Positions 33,800 to 42,034 of a DNA stretch of 64,000 bases are shown here, piece by piece (the stretch's first letter is position 1; every line of letters starts with the position of its first letter). This DNA is from Actinophytocola gossypii (GTDB lineage Bacteria; Actinomycetota; Actinomycetes; Mycobacteriales; Pseudonocardiaceae), in the NCBI RefSeq assembly GCF_025165815.1, contig NZ_JAFFZE010000027.1, forward strand, positions 1 to 64,000. Direction: 5' to 3'. A program made the position numbers and the translations under genes. Under the pieces are notes generated by a model. It was not told where the DNA came from. It did not search any database and was given only the letters and a program-made list of their open reading frames with translations.

Positions 33800-34800
33800 T
33801 GCCCCGCTCCTCGTCGAAACGCGTCACGCTCGAGGAGGTGGCCAGGGTCGCCGGGGTGTCCCGGGCGACCGCGTCGCGCGTGGTGAACGGCGTGACCACG
33901 GTCGACGAGACGATCCGGGCCGCGGTGCGGCGGGCGATCGAGGACACCGGCTACGTGCCGAACCCGGCCGCGCGGGCGCTGGTGACCCGCCGGGCGGACG
34001 CCGTCGCGCTGGTGCTGCCCGAGGAGTCCCGCCTGCTCGGCGACCCGTTCTTCGGCCAGGTGGTGCGGGGCGTGATGACGGTACTCGGTCCGAGCGGCGT
34101 GCACCTGGTGCTGATGACGATGGACGCGAACACCCGCGACCAGGTGCTCGGCGACCTGCGGCGCGGCCGGCTGGACGGGGTGGTGCTGATCCACACCGAC
34201 CGGGCGGACCCGCTGCCCCGGCTGCTGATCGAGGAACGGCACCCGGTGGTGGTGTCGTCCCGCCCGGTGGTGCCGCTGCCGGTGACCTACGTGGACGTGG
34301 ACCAGCCGGCGGGTGGCGCCCTCGCGGCGCGGCACCTGGCTTCGCTGCGGCGGAACCGGATCGTGACGATCGCCGGGCCGCAGCACACCACCGCGGGCCA
34401 GGACCGGCTGATCGGCTTCCGGGACGCCCTCGGCGACCCGGACCTGCCGTGGGTGGAGGGCGACTTCACCCGGGAGAGCGGCGCGGTCGGCATGGCGCAG
34501 CTGCTGCGCGCGCACCCCGGCCTGGACGCCGTGTTCGCGGCGTCGGACCTGATGGCGCAGGGGGCGCTGGCGGTGCTGCGGGAGTCGGGCCGGTCGGTGC
34601 CGGCGGACGTGGCGGTGGTCGGCTTCGACGACAGCAGCGCCGCGCTGGCCTGCGACCCGCCGCTCACGACCGTGCGGCAACCCGTCGAGGACATGGCCGC
34701 GGAGATGGCCCGGCTGCTGCTGCGTCAGGTCGACGACCCGGACACGCCGGTCACCGCCTCGGTCTTCCCGCCGACGCTGGTGCACCGGGGGTCCGCGTGA
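33799..34800 (+). CDS. LacI-family transcriptional repressor
   Basis: A 333-residue repressor. The N-terminal HTH and hinge read VTLEEVARVAGVSRATASRV and VVNGVTTVDE, followed by a periplasmic-binding-like sensor domain (ALVLPEESRLLGDPFFGQVV, VVGFDDSSAALACDPPLTTV). Start is GTG 33799. The gene lies with the GH16 and DUF1996 genes, whose promoters each have a perfect GAGAGCGCTCTC palindrome, so it is the likely local glucan-oligosaccharide sensor. Its stop overlaps the GNAT gene by 4 bases. Confidence 0.92.
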   Translation: MPRSSSKRVTLEEVARVAGVSRATASRVVNGVTTVDETIRAAVRRAIEDTGYVPNPAARALVTRRADAVALVLPEESRLLGDPFFGQVVRGVMTVLGPSGVHLVLMTMDANTRDQVLGDLRRGRLDGVVLIHTDRADPLPRLLIEERHPVVVSSRPVVPLPVTYVDVDQPAGGALAARHLASLRRNRIVTIAGPQHTTAGQDRLIGFRDALGDPDLPWVEGDFTRESGAVGMAQLLRAHPGLDAVFAASDLMAQGALAVLRESGRSVPADVAVVGFDDSSAALACDPPLTTVRQPVEDMAAEMARLLLRQVDDPDTPVTASVFPPTLVHRGSA

Positions 34801-35540
34801 CGGGCCTGGTGCTGGAGCTGCAGGAGCGGGCGGCGCGGGCGCTCCCGGCCGAGCGCGTCGAGCAGGCGGGCGGATGGTGGCTGCGGTACGCGCCCGGCTG
34901 CTCCTGGTGGGTGGGCACGGTGCTGCCGCACGGGGACGGCGACCTGGCCCGCGCCGAGGCGTTCTACGCGGGACTCGGCGCGACCGCCCGGTTCCAGGTC
35001 AGCCCGGCGGGCCCGCCGTGGCTCGACCCCGTCCTCGCGGAACGCGGCTACGAACGCGGCGGCACGATGTCGCTGCGGGTGGCCCCGACCGAGCGGGTCG
35101 CGGCGCTGCCCGGCGCGAACGTCCTGGTGGACGACGGCCCGACGCGGGCGTGGTTCGACGTCTGGCACGCCGTGCACGACGGCGCACCCGGCGAGTGGGA
35201 CCTGCTCGGGCGCGTCACCCGGCCCTCCGGGTTCGCCCGGCTCGTGGTCGGGGGTGAGGTCGTCGCGGTGGGGCGGGCGGTCGCCGACGCGGGATGGGCG
35301 GGGGTGTTCGGGATGGCCACCCTGCCCGGCGCACGGGGGCACGGCGCGGGCACGGCGGTGCTCGCGGCGCTCGCCGGCTGGGCGGCCGCGCGCGGGGTCG
35401 GGCGGATGTACCTGCAGGTGGAGCGGGACAACGGCCCGGCGTCGCGGCTCTACGACCGGGCCGGGTTCCGTGAGCTGTGCGGGTACCACTACCGCGGCGC
35501 ACCGGTCACGCCCGCGGGGTCCGCCGCACGCGGCGGGTGA
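34797..35540 (+). CDS. GNAT-family N-acetyltransferase
   Basis: A 247-residue protein. GTG 34797 overlaps the LacI stop. The C-terminal half has the acetyl-CoA loop FGMATLPGARGHGAGTAVLA and then VERDNGPASRLYDRAGFRE, the classic GNAT core; the N-terminal half (WWLRYAPGCSWWVGTVLPHG) is typical of two-lobe actinomycete GNATs. Substrate is unknown. It is coupled to the LacI gene, although a role in glucan use is not evident. Its end overlaps a convergent gene by 35 bases. Confidence 0.85.
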   Translation: MTGLVLELQERAARALPAERVEQAGGWWLRYAPGCSWWVGTVLPHGDGDLARAEAFYAGLGATARFQVSPAGPPWLDPVLAERGYERGGTMSLRVAPTERVAALPGANVLVDDGPTRAWFDVWHAVHDGAPGEWDLLGRVTRPSGFARLVVGGEVVAVGRAVADAGWAGVFGMATLPGARGHGAGTAVLAALAGWAAARGVGRMYLQVERDNGPASRLYDRAGFRELCGYHYRGAPVTPAGSAARGG

Positions 35541-35886
35541 CCAGCAGCAGCGCGGGCAGCAGGACGGGGACGCCGAGCGCGGCCACGAGCGCCGCGGACT
35601 GCCCCGCGGGGAGCTGACCGGCGAAGCCGATGTGGATGGCGAGGTGCAGGGTGCTGTGCACCAGGTACACCCACAGCGCGGGCACCACCACCGCGCGGCG
35701 GAACACCGCGATCGTGAGCAGCACCGCCATGGCCAGGTTCATCGCGCCGTAGTCCAGCAGCAGGTGTCCGTTGTACGGCAGGTGCAGGTGCACCCACGGG
35801 TTCGCGTAGAACGACCTCGGCGCGAGCAGCATCCAGCCGCCCACCACGGCCTGGACCAGCGCCAGGAACGCCAGGCCCGCCCTCAC
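35506..35886 (-). CDS. Small four-helix membrane protein
   Basis: A 126-residue membrane protein with about four hydrophobic segments (AGLAFLALVQAVVGGWML, GAMNLAMAVLLTIAVF, VVPALWVYLVHSTLHLAIHI, AALVAALGVPVLLPALLLV). It starts at GTG 35886, overlapping the stop of the SDR gene. Family unknown. It is the last gene of the phosphatase-ECF41-oxidoreductase operon, so it may be part of that stress regulon. Confidence 0.75.
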   Translation of the reverse strand: MRAGLAFLALVQAVVGGWMLLAPRSFYANPWVHLHLPYNGHLLLDYGAMNLAMAVLLTIAVFRRAVVVPALWVYLVHSTLHLAIHIGFAGQLPAGQSAALVAALGVPVLLPALLLVTRRVRRTPRA

Positions 35887-36587
35887 CTCTGGTCCTCGAG
35901 GTACTGCTCGAAGGTGATCGTGCCGGCCTTCTCCGCCAGGTTCGCGCCGGTACGGTAGCCGCGGATCACCTTGCCGGGCAACGGGATCGGCAGCAGCGGG
36001 CGGCGGGTGTATGCGCGGGCCAGGTCGCGCAGCCGGCGGACCTCCGGGCCGCCGAAGTCGGGCACCCGTCCGGCCGGGCCACCGGCCGCCAGCTCGATCA
36101 GGCGGGCCGCCACGTCCCGGACGTCGACCGGCTGGAACCGGGTGCCGGCCGGCAGGAGCAGTGCCGGCGACCACCGCTGGAGGGTGAACAACCGCAGCAC
36201 CAGGTCGTGGAACTGGGTCGCGCGCAGCACCGTCCACGGCAGACCAGACGACGCCAGCATCCGCTCCACCGCGAGCTTCGTCCGGTAGTAGGGCAACGGG
36301 ATGGTGTCCACGCCCACGATGGACGCGAACACGACGTGCGGGCGGCCGGCTCCCCGCGCGGCGTCGACGAGGTTCGCGGCGTGCGTCAGGTCGTGCCGGC
36401 GCAGGGAGGTCGCGCAGTGCACGACGGTCTCCACACCGGCCAGGGCGGCGGGCAGGCCGGCACCGGTGCGCAGGTCGCCGCGGGTGTCGCCGCGGCGGCT
36501 CAGTACCCGTGGTGTGTGGCCGGCCGCGCGCAACCCGGTCACGACGGCGCGGCCGAGGGTTCCGGTGCCTCCGGTAACGAGGATCAT
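35883..36587 (-). CDS. NmrA/SDR-type NAD(P)-binding oxidoreductase (ECF41 partner)
   Basis: A 234-residue atypical short-chain dehydrogenase. The dinucleotide motif is MILVTGGTGTLGRAVV, followed by HCATSLRRHD and PYYRTKLAVERML. It starts 3 bases after the ECF sigma stop. ECF41 sigma factors are known to be encoded next to so-called COE proteins (carboxymuconolactone decarboxylase, oxidoreductase or epimerase), and this gene is the expected oxidoreductase/epimerase. Substrate unknown. Confidence 0.85.
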   Translation of the reverse strand: MILVTGGTGTLGRAVVTGLRAAGHTPRVLSRRGDTRGDLRTGAGLPAALAGVETVVHCATSLRRHDLTHAANLVDAARGAGRPHVVFASIVGVDTIPLPYYRTKLAVERMLASSGLPWTVLRATQFHDLVLRLFTLQRWSPALLLPAGTRFQPVDVRDVAARLIELAAGGPAGRVPDFGGPEVRRLRDLARAYTRRPLLPIPLPGKVIRGYRTGANLAEKAGTITFEQYLEDQR

Positions 36588-36590
36588 GCC

Positions 36591-37487
36591 CTAACGACTG
36601 GGCAGCGCCACCGAACGTGACAGCTGGCCGCCCAGGTACGCCAGTTTGTCCGGGTTCGCCACGATGTGCAGTGCCGTCACCCGGTCGCCGGCCACGTCCA
36701 GCACCATCGCCCCGACCAGGGCGTCCCCGGCCAGGGCGAGGACCGCGGGCGCTCCGTTGACCTCGGCGAAGGTCGTCGTCACGCCTAGGCGGGCGAGCCA
36801 GGTGCCGGACACGCCGGACAGGTAGCGGGCCACCTTCGCCCGGCCGGACACCGGCCTGCGCGCCGTGTTGAGCCGGCCGTCGCTGTCGGCCACCGAGGTC
36901 GCCTCCTCGGCCAGCAGCCGCTCCAGCGCCGGCAGGTCGCCGTCGGCCGCGGCGCGCAGGAACCGGTCGACCAGCGCCCGCCAGCCCGCGCGGTCGACCG
37001 GGCGCACGCCTGGCCGGGCGATGCGCCGGCGGGCCCGGCTGTGCACCTGCCGGCAGTTCTCCTCGCTCAGCGAGACGATGCCGGCGATCTCGCGGTGCGG
37101 GTAGCCGAACGCCTCGCGCAGCACGAACACCGCCCGCTCCACCGGCGTCAGCTTCTCCATCAGCAGCAACAGACCCATCGACACCTGCTCGCGCCGCTCG
37201 GCGGTGTCCATCGGGCCGAGCACCGCGCCGTCGGTGAGTACCGGCTCCGGCAGCCACGGGCCGACGTAGGTCTCGCGGCGCGCGCGGGCCGAGGTCAGCC
37301 GGGTCAGGCACAGGTTGGTGACCACCGTCGTCAGCCACGCGCCGGGGTTGTCGATGGTGGACCGGTCGGCGCCGCGCCAGCGCAGGTAGGCGTCCTGCAC
37401 CGCGTCCTCGGCCTCGGTCGCCGCGCCGAGCAGGCGGTAGGCCAGGCCGAACAGGCGTGGACGCTGCTCGGCGAACTCGTCGGCCAC
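36591..37487 (-). CDS. ECF41-group (SigJ-type) RNA polymerase sigma factor
   Basis: A 298-residue sigma factor. Region 2 (RLFGLAYRLLGAATEAEDAV) and region 4 (LREAFGYPHREIAGIVSLSE) are followed by a SnoaL-like C-terminal domain from about residue 170. ECF41 marks are GPWLPEPV in the linker and NPDKLAYL near the end; the usual DGGGK motif is here DSDGR. ECF41 members lack a classical anti-sigma factor and are controlled by their own C-terminal domain. GTG start after GGGAGG. It sits between a PP2C/STAS phosphatase gene and its COE-type oxidoreductase. Confidence 0.9.
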   Translation of the reverse strand: MADEFAEQRPRLFGLAYRLLGAATEAEDAVQDAYLRWRGADRSTIDNPGAWLTTVVTNLCLTRLTSARARRETYVGPWLPEPVLTDGAVLGPMDTAERREQVSMGLLLLMEKLTPVERAVFVLREAFGYPHREIAGIVSLSEENCRQVHSRARRRIARPGVRPVDRAGWRALVDRFLRAAADGDLPALERLLAEEATSVADSDGRLNTARRPVSGRAKVARYLSGVSGTWLARLGVTTTFAEVNGAPAVLALAGDALVGAMVLDVAGDRVTALHIVANPDKLAYLGGQLSRSVALPSR

Positions 37488-37506
37488 CTTGCCTCCCAGG
37501 CCGTGT

Positions 37507-39414
37507 TCAGTCGTGTGGCAGGGCCACCGTAGCCAGGACGTGTTGGGCCACGGTGCCGGGCGGGGCGTGCAGCCGCTGCCCGGCGGCCTGGTGGACCAGC
37601 TCGTACAGCACCTGCACCCCCGCGCTCGCCAGGTGCGTCACCCTGGACAGGTCCACCACCACCGGCGTCGTCCCGCCGTGGCTCGCCCTGGTCAGCTCGG
37701 CGCGCAGCGCCGGGGCGGTGTCGACGTCGATCGCGCCGCGCACGGCCAGCCTCGGCTCCGGGCCGGGCAGCAGGTCGGTGCCGAACGGTTCCGGGCGGTG
37801 GGCGGCGCGGCGCTCGGGGGCGATCGTGGTCAGCAGTCGCGCCGGACGAGTGAGCCGGTGCCCGACCACGACGGTGGTGCCGTGCTCGCGGCGGTCGATC
37901 CGCAGCTCGTCGACGAAGGCCTCGGCCAGCACCAGACCGTTGCCGCGCAACGGGTTCGCCGGCGTCTCCCGCCATCGGCCCCGGTCGGCGACGCTCACGC
38001 ACACCTCGCCGGTGCGTTCCTGCACCGCCCGCACCGCGACCGTCCGGTGCGGGTGTTCGCTCGGGTAGGCGTGCTCCACCGCGTTGGTGACCAGCTCGCC
38101 CACCGCGTGCTGCAACGCGAGCAGGTCGTCGGTGTCCGCGCGCACCGCGAACAGCCAGTGGTCCAGCTCCGACCGCACCTCCCGCACCGCCCGCGGCTCG
38201 GCGGGCAGCTCGAGCTCCAGCACCGGCGGCGGCGGAACCCGCTCCACCGCGAGCAACGTGATGTCGTCGCGGTAGCCGGTGCCCCGGATCAGCACCTCGA
38301 CCGTCTGCTCGCACACCCGCTCCACCGTCTCCAGTGGCGCGCCCTTCGGCAGCACCCGGTTCATCGCGGCGTCCGCGGCCACCTGCGCCAGCTCGACCGT
38401 GCTTTGGGCCGGCTCGCGCCCCGGCCGCTCGACGATGCCGTCGCTGTAGAGCAGCAGCACCTCGCCCGCGGCCAGCGTTCCGGTCTCGAGCCGCACGGTC
38501 GAGCCGGTGGCCAGCGGTCCGCTTCCGGTGGGGGGCAGGTACCGGCCGACGCCGTCCGCGGACACCAGCAGCGGCGGCGGGTGTCCGGCCGTGCAGTAGG
38601 CCAGCTCGCCGGTGCCCACGTCCAGCGCCGCGACGCACAGGGTCGCGCCGCGGGCGCCGGGCAGCCCGGCCGCGTACCGTTCGACGGCGCGCAACGCGTC
38701 GGCCGGCTCGGCGCCGGCGCCGAGCCGCTCCCGCAGCACCGTGCGGAGCTGACCCATCACCGCCGACGCGGCCACCCCGTGCCCCACCACGTCGCCGACC
38801 ACCAGCGCGATCCGCCCGTCCGGCAGCGGCACCGCGTCGAACCAGTCGCCGCCGGCCGCGCAGTCCTGCTCGGCCAGCAGGTAGCGGGCGGCCAGGCGCA
38901 CGCCGGGCAGCAGCGGCAGGTCGGTCGGCAGCAGTGCCCGCTGCACGGTGGGGACCTCGGTCCGCGCGTGTTCGTGGCGCTCGGCGAGGTCGGCGGACTC
39001 GGCTTCCGCGGCCCGCCGCGCCAGGACCGGTTCGGTGACGTCCATGCCGAACACGAGCACACCGCGGATCCGGCCGTCCGCGTGCCGCCAGGGGGTGTAC
39101 GACAGGTGTACGAACACCTCCTGTCGGGTCCCGGCCGCGGTCTCGACCCGCATCCGGACCTCGGGTGCCTGGAACGGCCGGCCCGTGCGGTACACCCCCT
39201 CGACCTGCTCGATCAGCTGTTGACCGGCCAGGTCGAACAGTGCCTCGCGGGCGGGGCGGCCGATCACCTCGCGGTTGTCGAGCATCGCTCTGGCGGTCGC
39301 GTTCATCGCGGCGATCCGGCAGTCCGGGCCGGCGAAGACCGCGACGAGGCCGAGTCCCTGTTCGAAGCCCGCGAGTGCGGCTTCCCTGTCCCCCAGCGGT
39401 TCGTGATCAGTCAT
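37507..39414 (-). CDS. PAS-PP2C(SpoIIE)-HATPase-STAS multidomain regulator
   Basis: A 635-residue cytoplasmic protein joining four signalling domains: PAS (about 15-130), a SpoIIE-type PP2C phosphatase (about 165-385, with GGDWFDAVPLPDGRIALVVG and TGHPPPLLVS), an RsbW-like HATPase (about 415-520, AVGELVTNAVEHAYP and LVLAEAFVDE), and a C-terminal STAS domain (about 540-630, VVVDLSRVTHLASAGVQVL). ATG 39414 follows GGGAG. It packs a phosphatase, an anti-sigma-kinase-like module and an anti-sigma antagonist in one chain. An ECF41 gene starts 19 bases downstream of its stop, in the same operon. Confidence 0.9.
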   Translation of the reverse strand: MTDHEPLGDREAALAGFEQGLGLVAVFAGPDCRIAAMNATARAMLDNREVIGRPAREALFDLAGQQLIEQVEGVYRTGRPFQAPEVRMRVETAAGTRQEVFVHLSYTPWRHADGRIRGVLVFGMDVTEPVLARRAAEAESADLAERHEHARTEVPTVQRALLPTDLPLLPGVRLAARYLLAEQDCAAGGDWFDAVPLPDGRIALVVGDVVGHGVAASAVMGQLRTVLRERLGAGAEPADALRAVERYAAGLPGARGATLCVAALDVGTGELAYCTAGHPPPLLVSADGVGRYLPPTGSGPLATGSTVRLETGTLAAGEVLLLYSDGIVERPGREPAQSTVELAQVAADAAMNRVLPKGAPLETVERVCEQTVEVLIRGTGYRDDITLLAVERVPPPPVLELELPAEPRAVREVRSELDHWLFAVRADTDDLLALQHAVGELVTNAVEHAYPSEHPHRTVAVRAVQERTGEVCVSVADRGRWRETPANPLRGNGLVLAEAFVDELRIDRREHGTTVVVGHRLTRPARLLTTIAPERRAAHRPEPFGTDLLPGPEPRLAVRGAIDVDTAPALRAELTRASHGGTTPVVVDLSRVTHLASAGVQVLYELVHQAAGQRLHAPPGTVAQHVLATVALPHD

Positions 39415-39499
39415 GTGCACTCCCGCGGTGACCCTTTCACGTGACCCGGTGGATCGCACGGCGGCGTTTGCGCCGGCCGCACGGAGGTAGTACCCCGGC

Positions 39500-39712
39500 G
39501 TGAACGATCCAACAGTGCGCCGGCGGGTCCGAGTCGCACCCGACGGACCGGTGCTCGTGGAGGGTCCGGTGGAGCTGGTCGGCGCCGACGGGAAGACCGT
39601 CGTGGCCGACCGGTTCGTGGTCGCGGTCTGTACCTGCCGGCGCAGCAAGCGCTATCCGCTGTGCGACACCAGCCACCGCAAGCGGGTCCGCGATCAGCCC
39701 GGCCCCGGGTGA
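39500..39712 (+). CDS. CDGSH iron-sulfur domain protein
   Basis: A 70-residue protein with one CDGSH-type [2Fe-2S] site: CTCRRSKRYPLCDTSH supplies three Cys and one His, with the usual GSH replaced by TSH. It starts at GTG 39500. Its end overlaps the convergent iron-redox gene by 19 bases. It is probably an electron-transfer or iron-sulfur stress protein that works with that neighbour; the pairing is frequent in actinomycetes. Confidence 0.88.
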   Translation: MNDPTVRRRVRVAPDGPVLVEGPVELVGADGKTVVADRFVVAVCTCRRSKRYPLCDTSHRKRVRDQPGPG

Positions 39713-40707
39713 GCCGGCAGCGGACGCAGCAGTGAGCTCCGGCCCGCTCGCCACGAGCCGAGCAGGTGCTCGCCGAGCCGGCCCTCGAGGTACTCGGTGG
39801 CCCGCACGCCGAAGACCACGTCCCCGGCCAGCTCCGGCTCGCCGGCGAGCAGGTCGCCGACCACGTCGTGGCGCAGCACCTGCTCGTGCACGGCGTCCGC
39901 CTCGACGTGCTCGGTGAAGAAGTGCGTGGTGCGTTCGGTGCCGCCGAGCCGGGTCAGCGCCGCCGCGAGCCGCTGCGCGCTCGGCGCGGTGGTGATCTCG
40001 GCTGCGGCGAAGTGGCCGACCATCGCGCCGCGCGAGCCCCGGTGCAGGCCGAGCATGGACATCAGGTTCACGATCGCGATCTGCGGCGCCGGCACGTCGT
40101 CGAACCAGTGCAGGTACCCGGAGTCCAGGCCGGAGGCGTCCAGCAGGTCGGCGTAGAGCTGCGCGTGCACCCGGTCGGCGTGCCCGCCGCCGTACTCGTC
40201 GAACTCCACCGCGACCAGCGCGGCCTTCGCCCGCCCGCGCAGTCGGGGGATCAGCCAGGCGTGCGGGTCGGCCTCCTTGAGGTGGTACACCGACCGGTGC
40301 ACGAGGTACTCGCGCAGCTGCCACCACTCCCCCTCGTCGCGCAGGAAGTGCGACACGCCGGTGCCCGGCACGTGCTCCACCAGCAGCCCGTCGAGGACGC
40401 CGTCGACGTCGTCATCACCGTCACCGTCCTCGACCGCGTCCCGCAGCGCGCCGTGGAACACCCGCTCCAGCTCGCGGCGCGCGGAGAGCAGTCCTGGCTC
40501 CCACTCCCAGGCTGGGTCGACCGAGGCGAAGCCGCGGTAGTGCAGTTCATAGCAGGTGTGCAGGGCGACCGCGAGGTCCGCGCCGAACGGGTCGGCGTCG
40601 TGCACCGGCAGCGACACCGGCCCCGGTTCGGCCGCCAACGCGTCGACGACCGCTTCGGAGAGCGGGCCGCGCGGTCGCGGCAACCGTCCACTATCGACTG
40701 AGCGCAT
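39694..40707 (-). CDS. Iron-containing redox enzyme (heme-oxygenase-like fold)
   Basis: A 337-residue helical protein of the heme-oxygenase-like diiron superfamily. Candidate ligands lie in ELHYRGF, EYLVHRSVYHLKEADPH, VEFDEYGGGHADRVHAQLY and HFFTEHVEADAVHE. ATG 40707 follows GGGAGAAG and overlaps the upstream ligase gene by 17 bases. Family members use oxygen and iron for varied oxidations; the substrate here is unknown. It forms a block with a CDGSH protein and a glutamate-cysteine ligase-like enzyme. Confidence 0.82.
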   Translation of the reverse strand: MRSVDSGRLPRPRGPLSEAVVDALAAEPGPVSLPVHDADPFGADLAVALHTCYELHYRGFASVDPAWEWEPGLLSARRELERVFHGALRDAVEDGDGDDDVDGVLDGLLVEHVPGTGVSHFLRDEGEWWQLREYLVHRSVYHLKEADPHAWLIPRLRGRAKAALVAVEFDEYGGGHADRVHAQLYADLLDASGLDSGYLHWFDDVPAPQIAIVNLMSMLGLHRGSRGAMVGHFAAAEITTAPSAQRLAAALTRLGGTERTTHFFTEHVEADAVHEQVLRHDVVGDLLAGEPELAGDVVFGVRATEYLEGRLGEHLLGSWRAGRSSLLRPLPAHPGPG

Positions 40708-41785
40708 GCGCTTCTCCCGTTGTCCGCGAGGTTCTCGCCAGCATCCGCACCACCGCGAGCGGGTCACCGAGCGCGCGCTGACGTCGCGCGCCGGTGCGGT
40801 GGTTGGCCAGCAGGGACTCCACCATGGCCAGGTCGCCCGCCTCCTCGAGCGCGTCGTGGACGGTCCCGACCAGGTCGGCGACCAGCTCGGTCGCCGGGAC
40901 CCGCACGGCCAGGTACGGGTGCACGCCGGGGCCGTCCAGCCCGTACCGCGCGGCCGACCACAGCGCGGCCGCGGCGACCTGGTCGTCCAGTTCGGGGGCC
41001 GGGCGGCCGAGCGCGAGGTCGGCGAGCGCGGTGTGCACCAGCGCGCGGGACAGCGCGGCCTGCAGCACCGCGCCCTCGGGGTCGACGGAGACGTCCGCCA
41101 CCCGGAACTCGACCGTCGGCAGCGACGGGGACGGGCGTACCAGCCAGAACGTCATCGCCTCGTCGAGCAGTACGCCGGCCGACACCAGCCGCGCGACCCG
41201 GGTGGCGTGGGCGCGCGCCGAACCGAACCGAGGCGGCACGCCGGAGCCGGGGAACCGGGACTGCGTCATCATCCGCCAGCTGGCGAAGCCGGTGTCCCGG
41301 CCGTCGCACAGCGGCGAGTTCGCCGACAGCGCGAGCAGCGTCGGCAGCCACGGCCGCACGTGGTCGGTGACGGCGACCGCGGTCTCCTGGTCCGGCACGC
41401 AGACGTGCACGTGACAACCGCACGCCTGGTAGTCGGCTGCCACCGCCGCGTAGCGGTCGGCGATGGCGGCGAACCGCTCCCCCGGCGCGATCTCGACGTC
41501 GCCGCCGAGCGGGGCCATGCCGCTCGGCACCACCAGCAGCTCGCCCGCGGCGGTCGCCAGCTGGCGGCGGGCGTGTACCAGCTGGTCGGCGAGCTCGGAC
41601 AGCGAGTGGCAGATCCCGGTGGCCGCCTCGACCTGGGTGGCCAGCAGTTCCGCGTGCAGTCTGGCGTCGCGGGCGGCCATCGGCAGCCCGCGCGCGTTCG
41701 CCAGCACCCGATCGGCCGCCGGCACCGTGCGGCCCGTGGCCGGATCGGCGAGCAGGAACTCCTCCTCGACACCGACCGTCGTCAT
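40691..41785 (-). CDS. YbdK-type carboxylate-amine ligase (glutamate-cysteine ligase-like)
   Basis: A 364-residue ATP-dependent ligase of the GCS2 family. ATG 41785 gives the canonical opening MTTVGVEEEFLLADP. GCHVHVCVPDQETAV and LLALSANSPLCDGRDTGFAS are further GCS2 segments, and TVEFRVADVSVD is a substrate/metal-site strand. YbdK proteins make gamma-glutamyl amides such as gamma-glutamylcysteine with low activity. Actinomycetes use mycothiol, so the true product is uncertain. It is upstream of the iron-redox gene in the same transcript. Confidence 0.88.
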   Translation of the reverse strand: MTTVGVEEEFLLADPATGRTVPAADRVLANARGLPMAARDARLHAELLATQVEAATGICHSLSELADQLVHARRQLATAAGELLVVPSGMAPLGGDVEIAPGERFAAIADRYAAVAADYQACGCHVHVCVPDQETAVAVTDHVRPWLPTLLALSANSPLCDGRDTGFASWRMMTQSRFPGSGVPPRFGSARAHATRVARLVSAGVLLDEAMTFWLVRPSPSLPTVEFRVADVSVDPEGAVLQAALSRALVHTALADLALGRPAPELDDQVAAAALWSAARYGLDGPGVHPYLAVRVPATELVADLVGTVHDALEEAGDLAMVESLLANHRTGARRQRALGDPLAVVRMLARTSRTTGEAHALSR

Positions 41786-41830
41786 GGCGGCGGTATAGCC
41801 GTAACACCGTGCCCGCAAACGCGAGAACAG

Positions 41831-41857
41831 GGGTGTGGTGACCGGTCCGCGGGGTAC
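41831..41857 (+). promoter_or_regulatory. Possible stress-sigma (SigB/SigF type) promoter
   Basis: GGGTGT (41831-41836), a 15-base spacer, then GGGTAC (41852-41857) fits the GNNT-N14-16-GGGTAC pattern of actinomycete SigB-like promoters. It points at the 49-codon ORF at 41885. Confidence 0.4.
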
Positions 41858-41884
41858 CCGTCGGCCGGAAAGAGGAGAGACGTC

Positions 41885-42034
41885 ATGACCGTACACGCGC
41901 GTCAGTTCGCCCGGCAGTGCCGCGAGCGCATGGCCACTCAGGACGAGGAACCCCAGCCAGGCCTCGAGGACGACCTCCAGTGCCCCGAAGGTGACCTTCA
42001 GGGCACCGACGAGGTCAGTCCAGCAGCCGAATGA
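41885..42034 (+). CDS. Possible small acidic protein, 49 residues
   Basis: ATG 41885 follows a near-ideal ribosome site (GGAAAGAGGAGAGACGTC) and a candidate stress promoter. The product is hydrophilic and acidic in its C-terminal half (LEDDLQCPEGDLQGTDEVSP) with two cysteines. Its 3' part overlaps a hairpin and the last 20 bases of the convergent topoisomerase gene. It could be a real small stress protein or a chance frame; no family is recognised. Confidence 0.42.
   Translation: MTVHARQFARQCRERMATQDEEPQPGLEDDLQCPEGDLQGTDEVSPAAE
41980..42006. terminator. Hairpin after the topoisomerase gene
   Basis: GTGCCC(C)GAAGGT pairs with ACCTTC(A)GGGCAC over 41980-42006, with one C/A mismatch. It lies just past the leftward topoisomerase stop (42015). 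It shares 17 identical bases, CCCGAAGGTGACCTTCA, with the hairpin at 4671-4720. Confidence 0.65.
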
